Source: Spinacia oleracea (Eukaryota; Streptophyta; Magnoliopsida; Caryophyllales; Amaranthaceae). Taken from it: DNA of 64,000 nt. This document shows, in pieces, positions 35,401-48,242 of the stretch (position 1 is its first letter; each line of letters starts with the position of its first letter). The stretch covers positions 104,814,141 through 104,878,140 of the forward strand of contig NC_079487.1 in assembly GCF_020520425.1 (NCBI RefSeq), written 5' to 3'. The notes beneath the pieces are model-generated. The model worked only from the letters and a program-made list of their open reading frames with translations, made no database searches and was not told the DNA's origin. The translations under genes and the position numbers were made by a program.

Positions 35401-38400
35401 TCAATTTTCCAAAGATGACTGGGGTGAAAAGAGGAAAGAAAATTATTTGGTCTTCAACATCATATTGCACTGGATAAGCATTAGTTGATAAGAATGATTT
35501 ACAAGATCAACTAAAAGAAAATTTTGTCTGTGTAGTGAAGCTGACCACATTCGCAAAAATTCTTCTCTTCCAACCATATGTTTGCAATGCAATATGATCA
35601 GAAAGATCAAATTCTTTCATTTTTTCTTTAACACATTTCATCCAACTCTTAGTCTGTCTCAGTCTTCTATTAATATCAATAATTGGTAAGACTTTTATGA
35701 ATAAAAACAAAGAAGAAATTCTATTTTGACACACCTATGATAACTCCATTGACAAGTCAACTTTTTAAGCACCATTTTTTAGAATGTTTCCAAGATAATG
35801 ACACCTTTCTTTCATAGTCCACCAACTAATCCTCCTTTGAATATTAGTTAGAGAAAATATTGTAGAAAAGTATTCTACATTTCTACTATACAGCAACTAC
35901 GGAACTACCATCCCTACCCCTCTTTTCCTTTTTCTCCGTATATGTTTTTTATTGCATAATGTAGACAAACTTAAGTTCCCCACCCTTTTTGTCCTTCCCA
36001 ATTTTCTTTTCTCCATAAATATACTATATGGATACTGGATCTGGGATTCAACATCTAAAGTTTGTTCAAATTTGAAGAGGGAGGTTGGACTGTGATAGTT
36101 AGCATCCATTCCCTAATACCCTGTCCATTTCAGGTTAATAGCAACATTTTGATTTTCACGTTTGCCAACGCACAACTTTGACCATTCATATCTTTAATTA
36201 TCATTTAGTAAAAATTGTATATAAAATATATTTCAAAAATATATATTAAAACTAATCTAACAACATTTTACATAATCGCATTTGTGTTTTATATACTAGT
36301 AAAAAAAATATGGTCAAACATGGTGAATAGTGTAAAAGTCAAAGTGTTGCAATCCTGAAACGTAGGAACTATTCATTTTTAGTTAAAAAAATGCATTACA
36401 GCTATATTATTTTGACCTTGAACCTGAGGTTTTATAATTCAGTAATTCGGTAGCTCTTATTGGAGCTTATTAGCCCTTATCTGAACTTAATTTTATTTTT
36501 CTGAAATAAAATAAACAAGCATTTGCCTACACCTATTTCTATAAGAATTCTGAATTTGTATCATTTTGTATGCAGAAAGGTGACTATGTACCATTATAAC
36601 AGAGCTGAATTATCGATCAAGCGGATAATGTCCAGTTTGTTTAGCCAAACTAAGAAAGAATGTCCATTCAACCATGCCATTTTCAAACCACTAATCTCTA
36701 TTGTATAAGCCAACTCTTGAGGTTGACTTGTTTGGTGTCCCTCCTAGGAAATGCCTAAACTACCCCCTTAATTAATGTTAATAAAAATATAATATTGTCT
36801 TAAGGAATATTTGTTGTTCCTATATTTAATAGTATAATAGTATAAAATTCCACGCACGCATCGTGTGTATAGACACTAGTTTATTCATAAGTAAACCAGA
36901 TGATACTAGTGTGAATAAAAATCTCATATCCTAGTATGCTACTATGCTAGTTGCATTCTAGGCTAGCTCAACCACCATGTGAAAAGATAAGCTTTGTCAA
37001 GTATGGAATTTACATAAACAGAGAGTTACAATGATAAAATGATATCCCACATCTTTATACAACTTTCCATACTCTTGTCTGACAAAAGATAATGTATAGA
37101 AGAATGAAGACATGTAAATGCAAACAAGAGATCCAAATATATTGTAAACAGAGGGGGGGCGGGGGGGAGCATAACATTACACTAGTCCTTAATGCCTCTA
37201 TGAAGATTCTAGCCAAGGGCAAGGTAAGGGGATACTTAACCACATTCAGCCTCTAAAGAAAAGTAAACTTGGGCATGTTTTGTTTCTGCGTGAATTAATT
37301 GACTAGCTCAGTATTCATGTCATCGCCAGAGATGAATATAGAAATGTCCTTTAGATGTATCCTAACAAAATATCTAGTATGACAGATCTATCAATCCCTC
37401 CTAAACATCATATATTATTCAAAACGAGACAAAAAGGAAAAAGTTATCAGCGAAATCAAACCTGAAGTGCACGGGAGCATAGGATCGAAAGAAGATGCTT
37501 GTCTTGTTCGTATCTACTTGACTATCTATCCAGCTGGCAACAGTCTCTATTGACCGTCTAAAAGCAGTTTCAACAGTCATATTCATCTTTACAGCATTTC
37601 CTTCTTCAAAGTAACAACCACTGAAGAGTTGTAAATCAGATGTTAAGAAGTTCTAAAGGTAAAAAATATATAGAGAAAGCAACATCAAAGATAAAATGAT
37701 AACAATCACAAACAATAATCAACAAAATGTAATCCTATGAATTCCAATCAGTCAACCGAAGTGAAAAGATGATGTGATCAACTGCCTGGGCTCAAGTAAG
37801 GGTGAAAGAAGCAACCGAAGAGGGACACGTAAAAGAATACAATTGGGAATTTTTCCCAATTTAAAAACAATAGAGTAACAAAATGTAACTAATAACATTT
37901 TGAAATCCCATGAAAAAAGAAAAGTTAACACTCAAATTTCACTTGGTACAAATTAATCACAAAGTTGTCAGACAAGCTATTTACACAGATTGATTTGAAG
38001 CAGCAAAAGGAATTGAAGCCTACTACATCCTGATCCTCAGACCTAAGAACGTCATGGATGCCAGAGCTTGTCAACATCTAGGCTACAGTATCATGAGAAA
38101 ACACTGCCTATCAATGAAAATGTACAAGACCAAAACAGTAAATGGCTATTAAACTTGAAGTAGATTTATTCAACTAAGAAAGACATCAGAGCCATAGATG
38201 AAACATCCTAACTCGATACAGTAATTGGGTTTTGAATAGTTTCTTTTTAAACAGCTAGCATTCAACAATATCATGGAGCTTTATCAGTCATAACAATGTG
38301 TAACTTCAAATGCTCCTCCTTTTTGGTCCTAATGTCGTCTCTCTACTTTCGTTTTGCTTCAAGAAGAAGACAAACTCTAATTATCAAGTTATAACCCACT

Positions 38401-40254
38401 TTAAAACCGTCTTTAAACACAAATCTGGGGTTCCTCATAAGGACAGAGCCATGAAAATTAGCTTTCCCATTCATCTTTCTTTTTTGTTTTCTCAAGTAAC
38501 CAGTTGTGATAGCAATAGATTGCAGAGGATTTAAAAAGAAACTCATCATACAAAATCATAAGTGCACCCTGCGAGATAAATTGGTAGAGTGATTTCTAGA
38601 ATCGACTCAGTCAAACAAAACCAAGACTTATACCTCTCTTAAACTCGAACAAGCAAACAAGCATAGTGTTTACCTCTTAATTGTCTTGTCATTAGTCCAC
38701 CAATGTCCAGCATTTAAAATCAGCACATCAACATCTTTCCATTTGCCAGAGCTCCAATCCAGCTTATCCACTTTTAGAGTGTACTTCACATTTGGTGGGG
38801 AACCACCAGGAGGTCTGCCTTGCACTACTAAGAATGGAGCTCTGTAGTATTCAATAGTGCAATTATAATCCCGAAACATAAACACCAAAGACCCCATATG
38901 CTTTGTTATCGGGTTTCCATGTACTTCGTAGATTGAAGACTTATTAGAAACTGCAGAAGAAAGCATACACAGGAGGGATTCCCATTGGTTTCTTCCGATT
39001 GAGTCCCCGACAAATGCAAGCCTCTTGTTTCTAAGCTTTTCTAACATTGCCTTTGCGTCGAATCTGTAATGCTCAAACAAACAAAATACATAACATGTTA
39101 AAAACATCACACACTCAATTACATTCATAATGCAATAGCACACAAACAGCAGGAAACCTAAGTCCACAACACCACATACTACACTTCTTGATCATTCACG
39201 CAACGGAACAAGAGTTCTAATAAACAAATGTCAAATAACACCTACAAATGTGGAAGAAAGAACCCTAATTCCTCTTTATTTTTTAACTTGTTTTTTCATT
39301 TGGTGCAACAGAGAAGCACATAGGGCATTACCACCGACAGCTTTCAAAGCATCTTCTGGTACATCCTCCTAGGAGTTGACCTTCAACATCAAATTATAAT
39401 CAAGCCAGCATAACAGCTATTTAAAATCATAATCCGCATTATACAATAATGATTAACAAGAAGTCAAGAACATTATTAAAATCAAAAAATGTATTTTAAA
39501 TTTCTAATGACAGGGAAAATGGCAAGTGAAGGCAGTAAACAGTAATACGAACAAAAATCAGGAAGAACAACGCACAGTATATACTATGACAAATACAGAA
39601 AATACCCACATCAATGGGGCAGTGTAGGAACACAAACCAGGAAGAACAATGGCCAGTATCATGAGAAATACAGAAAACACATACATTAATCATACTTTAG
39701 ACAGAATTCGATTCCAGGTCCCGGGGAGTTTACTAACTAAACTAGCAGACATCCACACATTAATCATACATGTAATTGCAGAATAATAACAAAGAAAATC
39801 ATACATGTAATTGCAGAATAATAACAAAGAAAATGAAAACAAATTGTTTGTGTTTTTACCTGGGCATATTGCATTTGTTGGGTTGCCATCTCCATTTAGT
39901 GTAGGAATTATCAGGTCTACCATTCTCAGAACACCTAAAACCACCATCAATAAACAAACAATCTTTGGAATCATAAAGAGGATAAGTTTCATCCCAAACC
40001 CATTTCCCATCAAAATAATCACAATCTCCTTCTTCACTAAATCCCAACTCCGCATTACCACTAAGATTACCCCCAAACCACCACGTGACCCCAGCACGTG
40101 ACCTTACCCCTCCTCCTCCATCTCCAACACCATTATCAAAGTAGAACAAGGAACATAATAGACACAAAGTTAGCACCAAAAAAGCAGCTATTGATAATGA
40201 TAGTTCAAGTGCGGTTAACCGGTTGAGTTTCTTGAAGAAATCAAGCTGGTTCAT
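32425..40254 (-). CDS. Trichome birefringence-like protein (wall polysaccharide O-acetyltransferase)
   Basis: Four exons join in phase: 40254-39860, 39063-38674, 37620-37462 and 32803-32425, giving 440 residues. TBL proteins are Golgi type II membrane enzymes that O-acetylate wall polymers such as xylan, mannan or pectin. A transmembrane anchor lies at about 12-38 ([19 protein letters not shown]). The PMR5N/TBL domain starts at [14 protein letters not shown], and the GDS motif is G151-D152-S153 in [14 protein letters not shown]. The acyl-esterase DxxH motif is D397-H400 in [19 protein letters not shown]. All catalytic residues are present and the length is typical. Both junctions after exons 2 and 3 create Ser where many relatives have Arg (KSGCYF, HFSGGDW). 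TBL10/11-like is my best guess for the subgroup, but the polymer substrate cannot be told. Intron 3 (4.66 kb) holds MITEs, a LINE fragment and a mini-Helitron. Confidence 0.92.
33248..33447. mobile_element. Stowaway-like MITE in TBL intron 3
   Basis: CTCCTTCCGTATTTAATTAA and TTAATTAAATACGGAGGGAG are near-perfect inverted ends. TA flanks both sides (33246-33247 and 33448-33449). The length is 200 bp. Confidence 0.88.
33743..34072. mobile_element. Stowaway-like MITE in TBL intron 3
   Basis: The left end is CTCCCTCCGGTTTTTTTTTA and the right end GGGGAAAAAATCAGAGGGAG, with TA on both sides. A (GA)n tract lies at 33961-33980. Confidence 0.75.
35230..35415 (+). pseudogene. RTE-type LINE 3' fragment
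   Basis: The frame shows [21 protein letters not shown], the counterpart of the well-known RTE-class tail around VGVAPIEDKMRENRLRWFGH. The WFGH part has decayed. Only this short terminal piece is left, within TBL intron 3. Confidence 0.55.
36119..36366. mobile_element. Stowaway-like MITE family A, copy 3
   Basis: It aligns with copies 1 and 2 across GCCAACGCACAACTTTGACC, CTAATCTAACAACATTTTA and GGTGAATAGTGTAAAAGTCAA. Its ends, CATTTCAGG and CCTGAAACG, are inverted but degenerate. It lies in TBL intron 3. Confidence 0.7.
36695..36879 (+). mobile_element. Mini-Helitron, 185 bp
   Basis: It starts TCTCTATTGTATAAGCC after an A and ends with a CACGCACGCATCGTGTG hairpin followed by CTAG and a T. 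Both ends closely resemble those of the 2.57-kb Helitron at 28092-30659 (TCTCTATTATATAA; GCACGCATCGCGTGC, CTAG). It lies in TBL intron 3 on the antisense strand. Confidence 0.8.
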
Positions 40255-40924
40255 ACTTCCTAATGTTTGTGCAAAATTTCGAGCTTATGGGTATAATTTC
40301 AGTTGAAAAACTTGAAAATTTGTAATGGGTATAACCATACCAAAAAAAGGGTGATACTAAAATGTTGAGAAAAAGTCAAATAGCTGAATCTATGACTAAT
40401 TTTCAGTTGAAAAATCTTGCAAATTGCTACAAGGAAGAAGGGTGTTCAAAACTGCAGAATATAGGTTCAAATTCCTGAATCTGTGAGTAAATTTCAGTTG
40501 GGAAACAACTTGAAAGTTTTGAAATTGGTAATAGTTAAATATTCCATAACTGTACAAAGAGAAAAGTTCAAACTGAAGCTTTATTGAGTATTTGGAGTTA
40601 CAGAGAAGCAATAATAAATAAAAGCAGACAAAATTGGGTCTAAAAAGAAGTTTTTAAGAGAGAGAAAGAGAACGCATTGAATGCAATTACTGGGTGATGA
40701 ATTAAATACATAATAACCAAGGATTAATTTATGAATGAATTAGGATTAGGAGTCGTGGTGTTGACGGTGAGACAAATTCGGGAAGTGGGGGAGTCTGGGA
40801 CAGCTTGGAAGTAGGGATGTGCAAGAATTTTCATGCTGCCGAATATTATTATTTTATGATTCATATCATAATTAATCATATGTTATCAAATTATTGAAAG
40901 TTTATTTTAATTCATTAAGATAAT

Positions 40925-41410
40925 GGAAAGAAGTTTCTTAACACTAATCTTTGTGTAATTGGGTGTAAGTCAAATTAATCTCAAGTTCTCAATTATTCTC
41001 ATTAATCAATCACAAATATATACGAATTGAAGTATATAATACACATGTGTTATAATCATACTCCCACTACAATAATATTAATCTTATGTAAACTCTAATT
41101 CTAACAATATTACTCCTGTTATATTTTAACATCTTCTTACGTTGGAGCATAAAGAATACAGTAGAAAGAAGATTTTTGACACTAATCTTATGTAATTGGT
41201 TGTCTGTCAAATTAATCTCAAGTTCTCAATTATTCTCATTAATCATTTAATCCATCACAAATATATACGAAGTATATAATAAATATTATCCTACTCCAAC
41301 TATAATAATATTAATCCTACGTAAACTCTAATTCTAACAACATTATAACTATACAAGATAGAATTATACTCCTATTATATTTTAGCATCCTCACACGTTG
41401 GAGCATGAAT
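40925..41410. repeat. 239-bp tandem duplication
   Basis: Unit 1 (40925-41163) and unit 2 (41164 to about 41410) share the order GAAAGAAG, ACACTAATCTT, TTAATCTCAAGTTCTCAATT, CACAAATATATACGAA and CGTTGGAGCAT. They differ by several substitutions and small indels. The DNA is AT-rich and non-coding. Confidence 0.88.
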
Positions 41411-42505
41411 ATCTCAAATAGGCAAATAATTCTCTCTTTGATAGCATCCCTATGAAATGACATTATGTGTAATGTGAAGTGTTGACTAACTATGACAAAA
41501 CATACTCATACCCTGCTTGTGTTTCACTCCCAAAATTTCTTAGCTTCAAAAGTCAATGTTGTCATCGAATGATGGTATGCTTCTGCGGAGAAACGAGACA
41601 TTGCGAAAGACCAATTAGCACAATCCAGCCAATGAACGAAAGACGAGTCAACGGACAACTTGCCAGGCCATTCCTAGTCGCACCACTCCTTTAGGTACAT
41701 AGCAAAGTCAACACGTAAAAGGATGCATTGACTCATACATTTCTTAAAATATAGTACCACTCTTAATGTTGCTCCTCGGTAGTCTTTTTTCGGCATTAAA
41801 TTTGAATCTGGCATAGTGAAAACCAGATAAAATCAAACTTCCTATCAAACAGTTGCACTTTTCTCTATCAGTTAAAAGAGGGACATACATGTAATGCTTA
41901 ATTTGGAGGGTAATGCAAGTGTAATTCTTCCTACTTAAAATTAGAAATTTTGTAAGATTTTGTAGCCTCTCAACATTCTTACAAAATAGGAACTATTCCT
42001 TTGGAAAATTGCTCTACCTTTGAAGAACATCCTAAATAGACGAGAAATTATACAAAATGCATGTGTTTTGTTTTTTTGTTTTGCTCTTCCGTGGATGAAG
42101 ATGTTTAACATTTATTCAGTTGTGTTTTTTATTTATAATTTTGGGTTATTAGTTGGTAAGGGATTTTTTAAAAATCGTAATGTTATGATTCATTTGAGAG
42201 ACTTAATTAGATATTGCATTTTTCTCTTTCTTGAGGAAGATGCGAATAACATTTATAGAATTGCGCTTTATGTGGCAAATTTTTGGAGTTTTTGGCTCAT
42301 TTGAAACGAACTCCCCCCCCCCCCCCCTTTGTTGTGTTGTTTTTAGTATTCTTTACCTTCCCTTTTGTATCTGTCACATTTAACTATCAAACTTCAAAAA
42401 ACAATCAATCATCCAGAAGTCTCACCAACGCTTCACTACCCCTTCCACTATAAAATTTGCCTCCTCCTCCCCATCCAATACTGCACAACAAAACTCACCA
42501 CCTCC

Positions 42506-42537
<32 letters not shown>

Positions 42538-42714
42538 TCCCACATATTTCTTTTCTTTAAACACTAGCTACCTCATCCTCCACCTGATCTTATTCTTCCT
42601 CATATTTCTCGTCATATATTTTCAATCTCCACCACGTAATCCCTTTTTAACTTCGAGTACCGCCACTCTTTCTCCTCATATTCCCAATTAACTTCTTTAA
42701 AGTCCACTAATTCT

Positions 42715-42858
42715 ATGGCGCAACAACATTTGTTGTGTCTCAACAACAATCACTACCGCCAGCGAATCCGAGAACTTTATCTCCAACAATGTTACCCATC
42801 TAAACTTATCAAATCCAAAAAATTAGGTCGACAACCCGAAGCCTGCCCAACCTACTAG
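42715..42858 (+). pseudogene. Unrecognised short reading frame with promoter-like context
   Basis: An ATG opens a 47-codon frame (MAQQHLLCLNNNHYRQRIRE) ending at TAG. Upstream lie a TATA-like ACTATAAAATTT near 42449 and a CTC-rich leader-like stretch. Coding-like composition continues in shifted frames to about 43040. I do not recognise the protein. It may be a decayed gene or chance. Confidence 0.25.
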
Positions 42859-43242
42859 TTTGACATACTTATCCTCAAAACATCTTTTAAAACAGTCGAT
42901 GTCTTGTACCGTGTTTCTACCCACACCACCTTTCTTAAAATAATCAATTTACCTACTATCAATTTTTTCCAGCAAAGAATTGACTACTTATCCCACTTGT
43001 ATATAAAAATTCAACTCAAATCTCCTAAAACTACGTGTTAGTCAATGTATAACACTTAGGTTCATCACCATATCAGTTTGAACATATTTAATCAAGTGAG
43101 AGTGTTTTATCTTCGCCTTATAAAAACATGAAGTTATATGAATATATGATCTTCTCTTAATTTATTGCAACTAAATAAATCTTATTGACCGAATGAGTTG
43201 AACAGAACGGGGCATAAAAATTGAATGAATGATGAAGCCGCA

Positions 43243-43284
43243 AGCCCAGTAGCACTTTTAAGTTTTAACCCGTCGTCCAGCCCA
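43243..43284 (+). promoter_or_regulatory. Paired site II elements upstream of SmD1
   Basis: AGCCCA occurs at 43243-43248 and 43279-43284 (reverse TGGGCT), about 160-200 bp before the SmD1 ATG. Together with telo-boxes this forms the promoter layout known for plant translation and RNA-processing genes. Confidence 0.5.
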
Positions 43285-43404
43285 GTGATCGTATAAATAC
43301 GTCTTCCTGAAAAAAAACGGCGTCGTATGAGTCATAAGAGATAGTTGAACCCTAGTCTCGCTCTCCCGCTCATCGACTGCACTTCCATTTCTCATTCTTA
43401 CCTT

Positions 43405-43413
43405 AAACCCTAG
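43405..43413 (+). promoter_or_regulatory. telo-box in SmD1 leader
   Basis: AAACCCTAG lies 27 bp before the SmD1 ATG, and a second AACCCTAG is at 43348-43355. These are typical of plant housekeeping genes induced in dividing cells. Confidence 0.55.
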
Positions 43414-43439
43414 TTTCTCTCTCTTCTCTCAACAGCAAG

Positions 43440-46400
43440 ATGAAGCTCGTCAGGTAATTGTTCTTCACTTTTTGTCCATTGAATTTTGATTGTAGTTTCT
43501 TCATTTTCGTATTCAATTTTCCGAACAACTTAGTTCTTAATCGTCGCAAATTGTCTTTGCTGTAAAATTCGTATGGAACAGATTTTTGATGAAATTGAAC
43601 AACGAGACGGTTTCAATCGAGCTCAAGAATGGAACTGTAGTTCATGGAACTATCACAGGTTTTACTCTTTCTCTCTCCTAAATCGCCAATTTATGGTTTT
43701 TGTGAAGTTTTGGGGTAATTTTTTGTTTTGCGTTGTTCTTTTTTACCCCTAAAATCAATGTCTACGCAACCTAACTGATAGAGTTGGTAGTTCGTTCTTT
43801 TTTTCGGGTGTTACATTGATGTTTCTTGGCTATCTGAGGTGGTTGATTGATAATATTGGGTTTTATTTTCGTGTGCTGATTAAATGGAGTTGTCTTTAGG
43901 TTTCTTACCGTTATTGCGAGGGTTTAGCAGCTTGGTGGAGAATCATTTGCTATTATGATCTACTTGATTAGTTTGTAATCAGTTTGATAAATTCTAATGG
44001 GAGAGATCATAAATCGTGCTCAATGGGCTGTGTTATTGTGTATCTAAATAGTACAAAAGGGGTGAGAAGTTGTGGTTTCTAGCATGTTGTTGTATGGTTG
44101 TATTTCCTTACGATTGAGTAGGCTATCAATATCAGCAGTCTGGCTTTATTAGTATGTTTTTTAACTAGTTTGATATATGAAATACAATTTAGGTGTTTAA
44201 AGTAACATTGGGTTGTTAGATTTATGATATAATTTGATTTTTGTGTTACTTTCCGTGGAAAAGCGCAAGTCATAGATTTTCCATCTCTTGTTGGATGAAC
44301 AAGTAATCTCAATGATTTTAGATCGAGATGGTGTTTGTTTAAGTGTAGAATGGACGAATGGGGAGGTTGGGACACTCTTGTTTGTTTTGCTAGAAAAGGT
44401 GCTGATCAGGGGTTGTTGATAGGAGTCGGAGTATAGCATACGAGCTAATGCAAAGTCAATTAAAGCTCTAAAAGCTGAATCAAATCAACAGCCTCATCTT
44501 AAACAAGGGGATCATTATGGTGCTTAAGTATTAGGATCTTTGTTCTCATTCCACTTTTGATCTTTGTAGTTTTAGAAATCACAACTAGCCTTAGTTTAAA
44601 AAGGCGCAAGGCGCACTAAGGCGCACAAGGCTCAGGCGCACGCCTTTTGGATACAAGGCGCACATAATTTTCTAATAAACCTTAAAATTCGGTATAGAAA
44701 AAAATTAACAGAATTTATACTCAAAACAACATATTTTTATTGGAGTGCCATATTTTCTTGCCGGTTCATAAGCATTACGACTTGCGCCTGGGCGCGCTTT
44801 TTTAAACTAAGCAACTAGCAGCTCAACAATGAATAGTTTTCTTATGATGAAGTCTGTAAATTAGACCCCCTAAACAAAACATTTAACACTTTGTTTCATC
44901 TCTCTCTGCTTGTGATGTAGTGAGCTTGGTAAAATTTTCTGTGGTTTTCCTGGATGTCTTGGACTATCATGTGGTATAAATACAAATTATGTAATCTTGC
45001 ACCTGTTCCAATATGTTTCTTGCATATCCCTACAGAACTATTTGTCTCCTAATTTGGGTGTCTTCAACCTTAACCTAATTTAGTAGAAATGGTGTTTCAG
45101 GAACTGAACTGACTGAGACAAATGCATCATAAGTAAAGGAACACTTGAGCTTTTTTTAGGAAACAGGGATATTTTTAGTAATTTGGGTTGGGGGGGGGGG
45201 GGGGTAGAGGGGATGAAGTAGGTGGCTAGTAAACCACAACCAGGTGTCCAGGACACTAATATGGACTCAGAAAAGGCGAGGGAGAGTTTTCGGAAAGGAT
45301 GGAGAAAAGTTTGTACATGTTATGGGCTTGGTTGCAATGTAGCGTTGAACAGATGCAGGCATAAATATGAGAATAATCTATGTTTGAAAAGGTTATTTGT
45401 GTTTCTATTTGGTGTAAATTTACTTTTGATATCAGTCATCTTCACAAGTAAAATATCTGAATAAAGGCCATTGGATTTGCAGGTATTGATATTGGTGATT
45501 GATATTGGGCTTTGATGTTCTTGAAAGTTTGAGGGTTTGTATCCCATAAAGAAAAAGAGTAAAATAATATACTAGTTTAGAGCTTTAGACATTCAACTGT
45601 GACTGTTACAATATGTCACTGACATTTTTTATTGAACCCGTTCACTTATTAGCAACCAAAACTTTCAAAAAGATATAAAGGAGGCTACAGATTCCCAGTT
45701 TTTCGTTTTTTTGGTAAGTGTCTGATTCATGTTTGGAATCATCAGATAAGTTGGGTTATGTCTTCACATTCAAAATATCATAAAGGCTTTGCATGTTTAC
45801 TTCACTTCACTTCACTGGTATGTTTCAAATAAGTGTTCTCTCGCATGCTAGTGGCAGTTGCTAGCTTCTGAACCTACTATACAAGATCCTGGAGCACTTT
45901 TATTATTTATGAAGGACAGGGTACTTTTATTAGAAGAGTTATCAAAGGTCAAATATTGATAACATATATGTCGACCTCTTGTTTTGTAACCCTTGACGAT
46001 ATCTTTACATTTTCTCATCAGAGCATCTATATGCCTCTAATTCCATATAAATTCCACATTTTCCGCATTGTGCATTTTACCTTAAATACTCCTTGTTTAC
46101 AGTGATGCCTTCTCCTGTAGTTAGGTTGCATGTCCATGAAGCATCCCTTTCTCCTTCCTTAACTAGTTACTTGGATTTACATAGCTAGCCAATTTTTTAC
46201 CTTATGGGGACTTGCTGCAATAGTTACTTGCTAGTTTTCTTCCTGCTTGAGACAATGTAGGATGCAAGCTCCCATTGCTTTCATTGAATGATTCACCTTT
46301 ACATCTTTGAAATATTTTTCATCAGTTTACCATAAGCGTTGATCATGATCTGAAAGTTCAGGGTATCTTGATTATCAATAGAGTTAGAGGTCATGTACTG

Positions 46401-48242
46401 TCTAGGGTGTACGAAAACTTTTTTGATACCAAGGGTTCCCCCGCAAGTTATATCATTGGCACTTTGTTGATTGTTATCTACATTGTTATCTCAGAAGTGC
46501 AAAAAACATGTTTGCAATTAAAAGTTGGTGTTGGTGGTTTTTTTGTTTAATGGCCTGGATTTATGTTCACCAAATTAACCTTTACCAATTTACCCCACCC
46601 TCTCAAGAGCTTCAGTCTAGGTTGTTTGATCGGTTCATTATTAGGATTTCAAATCACTTGCTTACACGATCTCGTACTCTTAAAGTTGGAATTGGTGAGT
46701 GAGAAGACAGATTAAAGAGAGACATTCAATGCGATTGAGGAAAGGAAGTTACCTTGCAAGTGAAAGGTGTCTCCTGGATTGTGACTGTCACCCTCTTTAT
46801 ATAATTATATAACATAATCATGTCTAAGAGGAACACACCATTCCCAATTCCTTACTCTGTGATGGAAGTATGCCGATGGCTTTGCAAAATTCCACCACTC
46901 TTCTACTGTGTTTCCATCCCCATGTCTTACCTTTATTTTTCTTTCCAAGGGAGATGGAGGTGTCCATTCATTCTTCTCCTTCCTCTTTCACTCTTTCACT
47001 TTTGACAACTGCGTAAGTAGTTTATGTGGTCAAACATACATGGACTGATTGGGTTTTGGGTTGAGGCCAAACTAATGGTTGTTTTGCGCTATAAATTTAA
47101 TTACGAAAGTGACCATAGGCTTTGTTTCTATATACTTGTCTAGATAGACATGCATAGTGGGTCATGATAGAATTTGCCTTTTTGTTTTCAGTACAGTTTT
47201 CTCTTAAAATATGAAATAAGTAAAATTTTCTTGAAACAGGGAACTAGTGATATTTGACACCCATAAAGAATTTACGTGCGAATCAAACTGTGGGTCTCAG
47301 ACTCCACATGCAAATTGAACGTATTCCATAGCCAGGCATCAGTCCCACGTTGACCAGTGTGGGTTATGGGACTCAACTCCGGTACCTTGTTTTTGACGAG
47401 AAAACTAATAATTCTTGCTTAGTGTGGTCACACATTTCTAAAGTTTATCTCAGATAGTAAGCTGAAAAGGATCTTTGTTATCTGGTGTCTTTATTTAGCA
47501 TTCTTTTATAACCTGCTCTCGTCTCTGCCAACCCCGATTCTCTTTATTTTTGTTTGTGTTCTCTTCACCCGAGAAATTGAGACCATTGTACTTTATTTAC
47601 AATGTGTAGGTAGAAGTTTTACAAGTTTTCAGCAAATGACAAATTGAGACCTCTGTTATAGTAGTCATTTGGTAGGCTGACTAATTGGTATTTGTTAAAA
47701 ATGTAGAAAATGTGTAAACGTTTGTCCTGACCCCGAGTCATTTTAATTTTCCTAACTTCACTTTTATTATTCGGCAAATCACTCTAATAGTCTAATTCAT
47801 CTGTCTTATCTTTCTCCCTATGCTATGGTTTGTTCTGATTTCTGTTCTCACTACTGACTTGTAGGTGTCGACATCAGCATGAACACACATTTAAAGACCG
47901 TCAAACTCACACCCAAGGGGAAAAACCCAGTAACTATGGATCACTTGAGTGTTAGAGGGAACAACATCCGATATTACATTCTTCCTGACAGCTTGAACCT
48001 TGAAACCCTACTCGTGGAGGAGACACCAAGAGTCAAGCCTAAAAAGGCCGCTGCTGGTATGGCCTCTTTAACAGTATTTTATTGAACATAATTGCATGAA
48101 TATGTAGTATTAGCTGATCCCAAAAAGACTTCTGTTTTGCTGTACTGATGTTCTCTTTTTCCCCTTTATCTAAAATCCAGGGAGACCTGTGGGACGTGGA
48201 AGAGGCCGAGGCCGTGGTCGTGGAAGGGGTCGTGGTCGTTAA
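43440..48242 (+). CDS. Small nuclear ribonucleoprotein SmD1
   Basis: Four exons join in phase: 43440-43453, 43582-43658, 47865-48056 and 48181-48242, giving 114 residues. SmD1 is one of seven Sm proteins forming the ring on U1, U2, U4 and U5 snRNAs. The Sm1 motif is seen in [20 protein letters not shown] and [18 protein letters not shown], and the Sm2 motif in [20 protein letters not shown]. The C-terminal tail is a run of Gly-Arg repeats (PVGRGRGRG and on), the symmetric dimethylarginine target recognised by SMN-type factors. Size and order match the family exactly. Intron 3 is about 4.2 kb, unusually long for a gene this small, and holds a hAT MITE (44590-44811) and a G-run at 45187-45204. 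No disruption is visible. Confidence 0.97.
44590..44811. mobile_element. hAT-type MITE, GGCGC family, copy A
   Basis: The 222-bp element has inverted ends CTTAGTTTAAAAAGGCGC and GCGCGCTTTTTTAAACTAAG. It is flanked by a perfect 8-bp duplication CAACTAGC at 44582-44589 and 44812-44819. It lies in SmD1 intron 3 and is an internally shortened relative of the 589-bp copy at 60782-61370. Confidence 0.93.

Larger units (their letters stand above)
40255..43439. other. Intergenic region between TBL and SmD1 (divergent)
   Basis: The TBL upstream side (40255-40830) contains repeated TTTCAGTTGAAAAACTTG-like words. A 239-bp tandem duplication follows at 40925-41410. A C-run lies at 42311-42327 and a CTC microsatellite at 42500-42531. 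A short unrecognised frame at 42715-42858 is listed separately. Otherwise I see no gene. Confidence 0.55.

Noticed and set aside
41479-41694. 71-residue Cys-containing frame
   Set aside because: No domain, splice context or homology could be recognised. It is likely chance.
42365-42691. Reading frame with a serine run and hydrophobic stretch
   Set aside because: The serine run is a CTC microsatellite and the composition fits a pyrimidine-rich leader. No family was recognised.
45222-45464. 80-residue frame with a C-terminal hydrophobic segment
   Set aside because: It lies within SmD1 intron 3, has no family match and starts next to a G-run.
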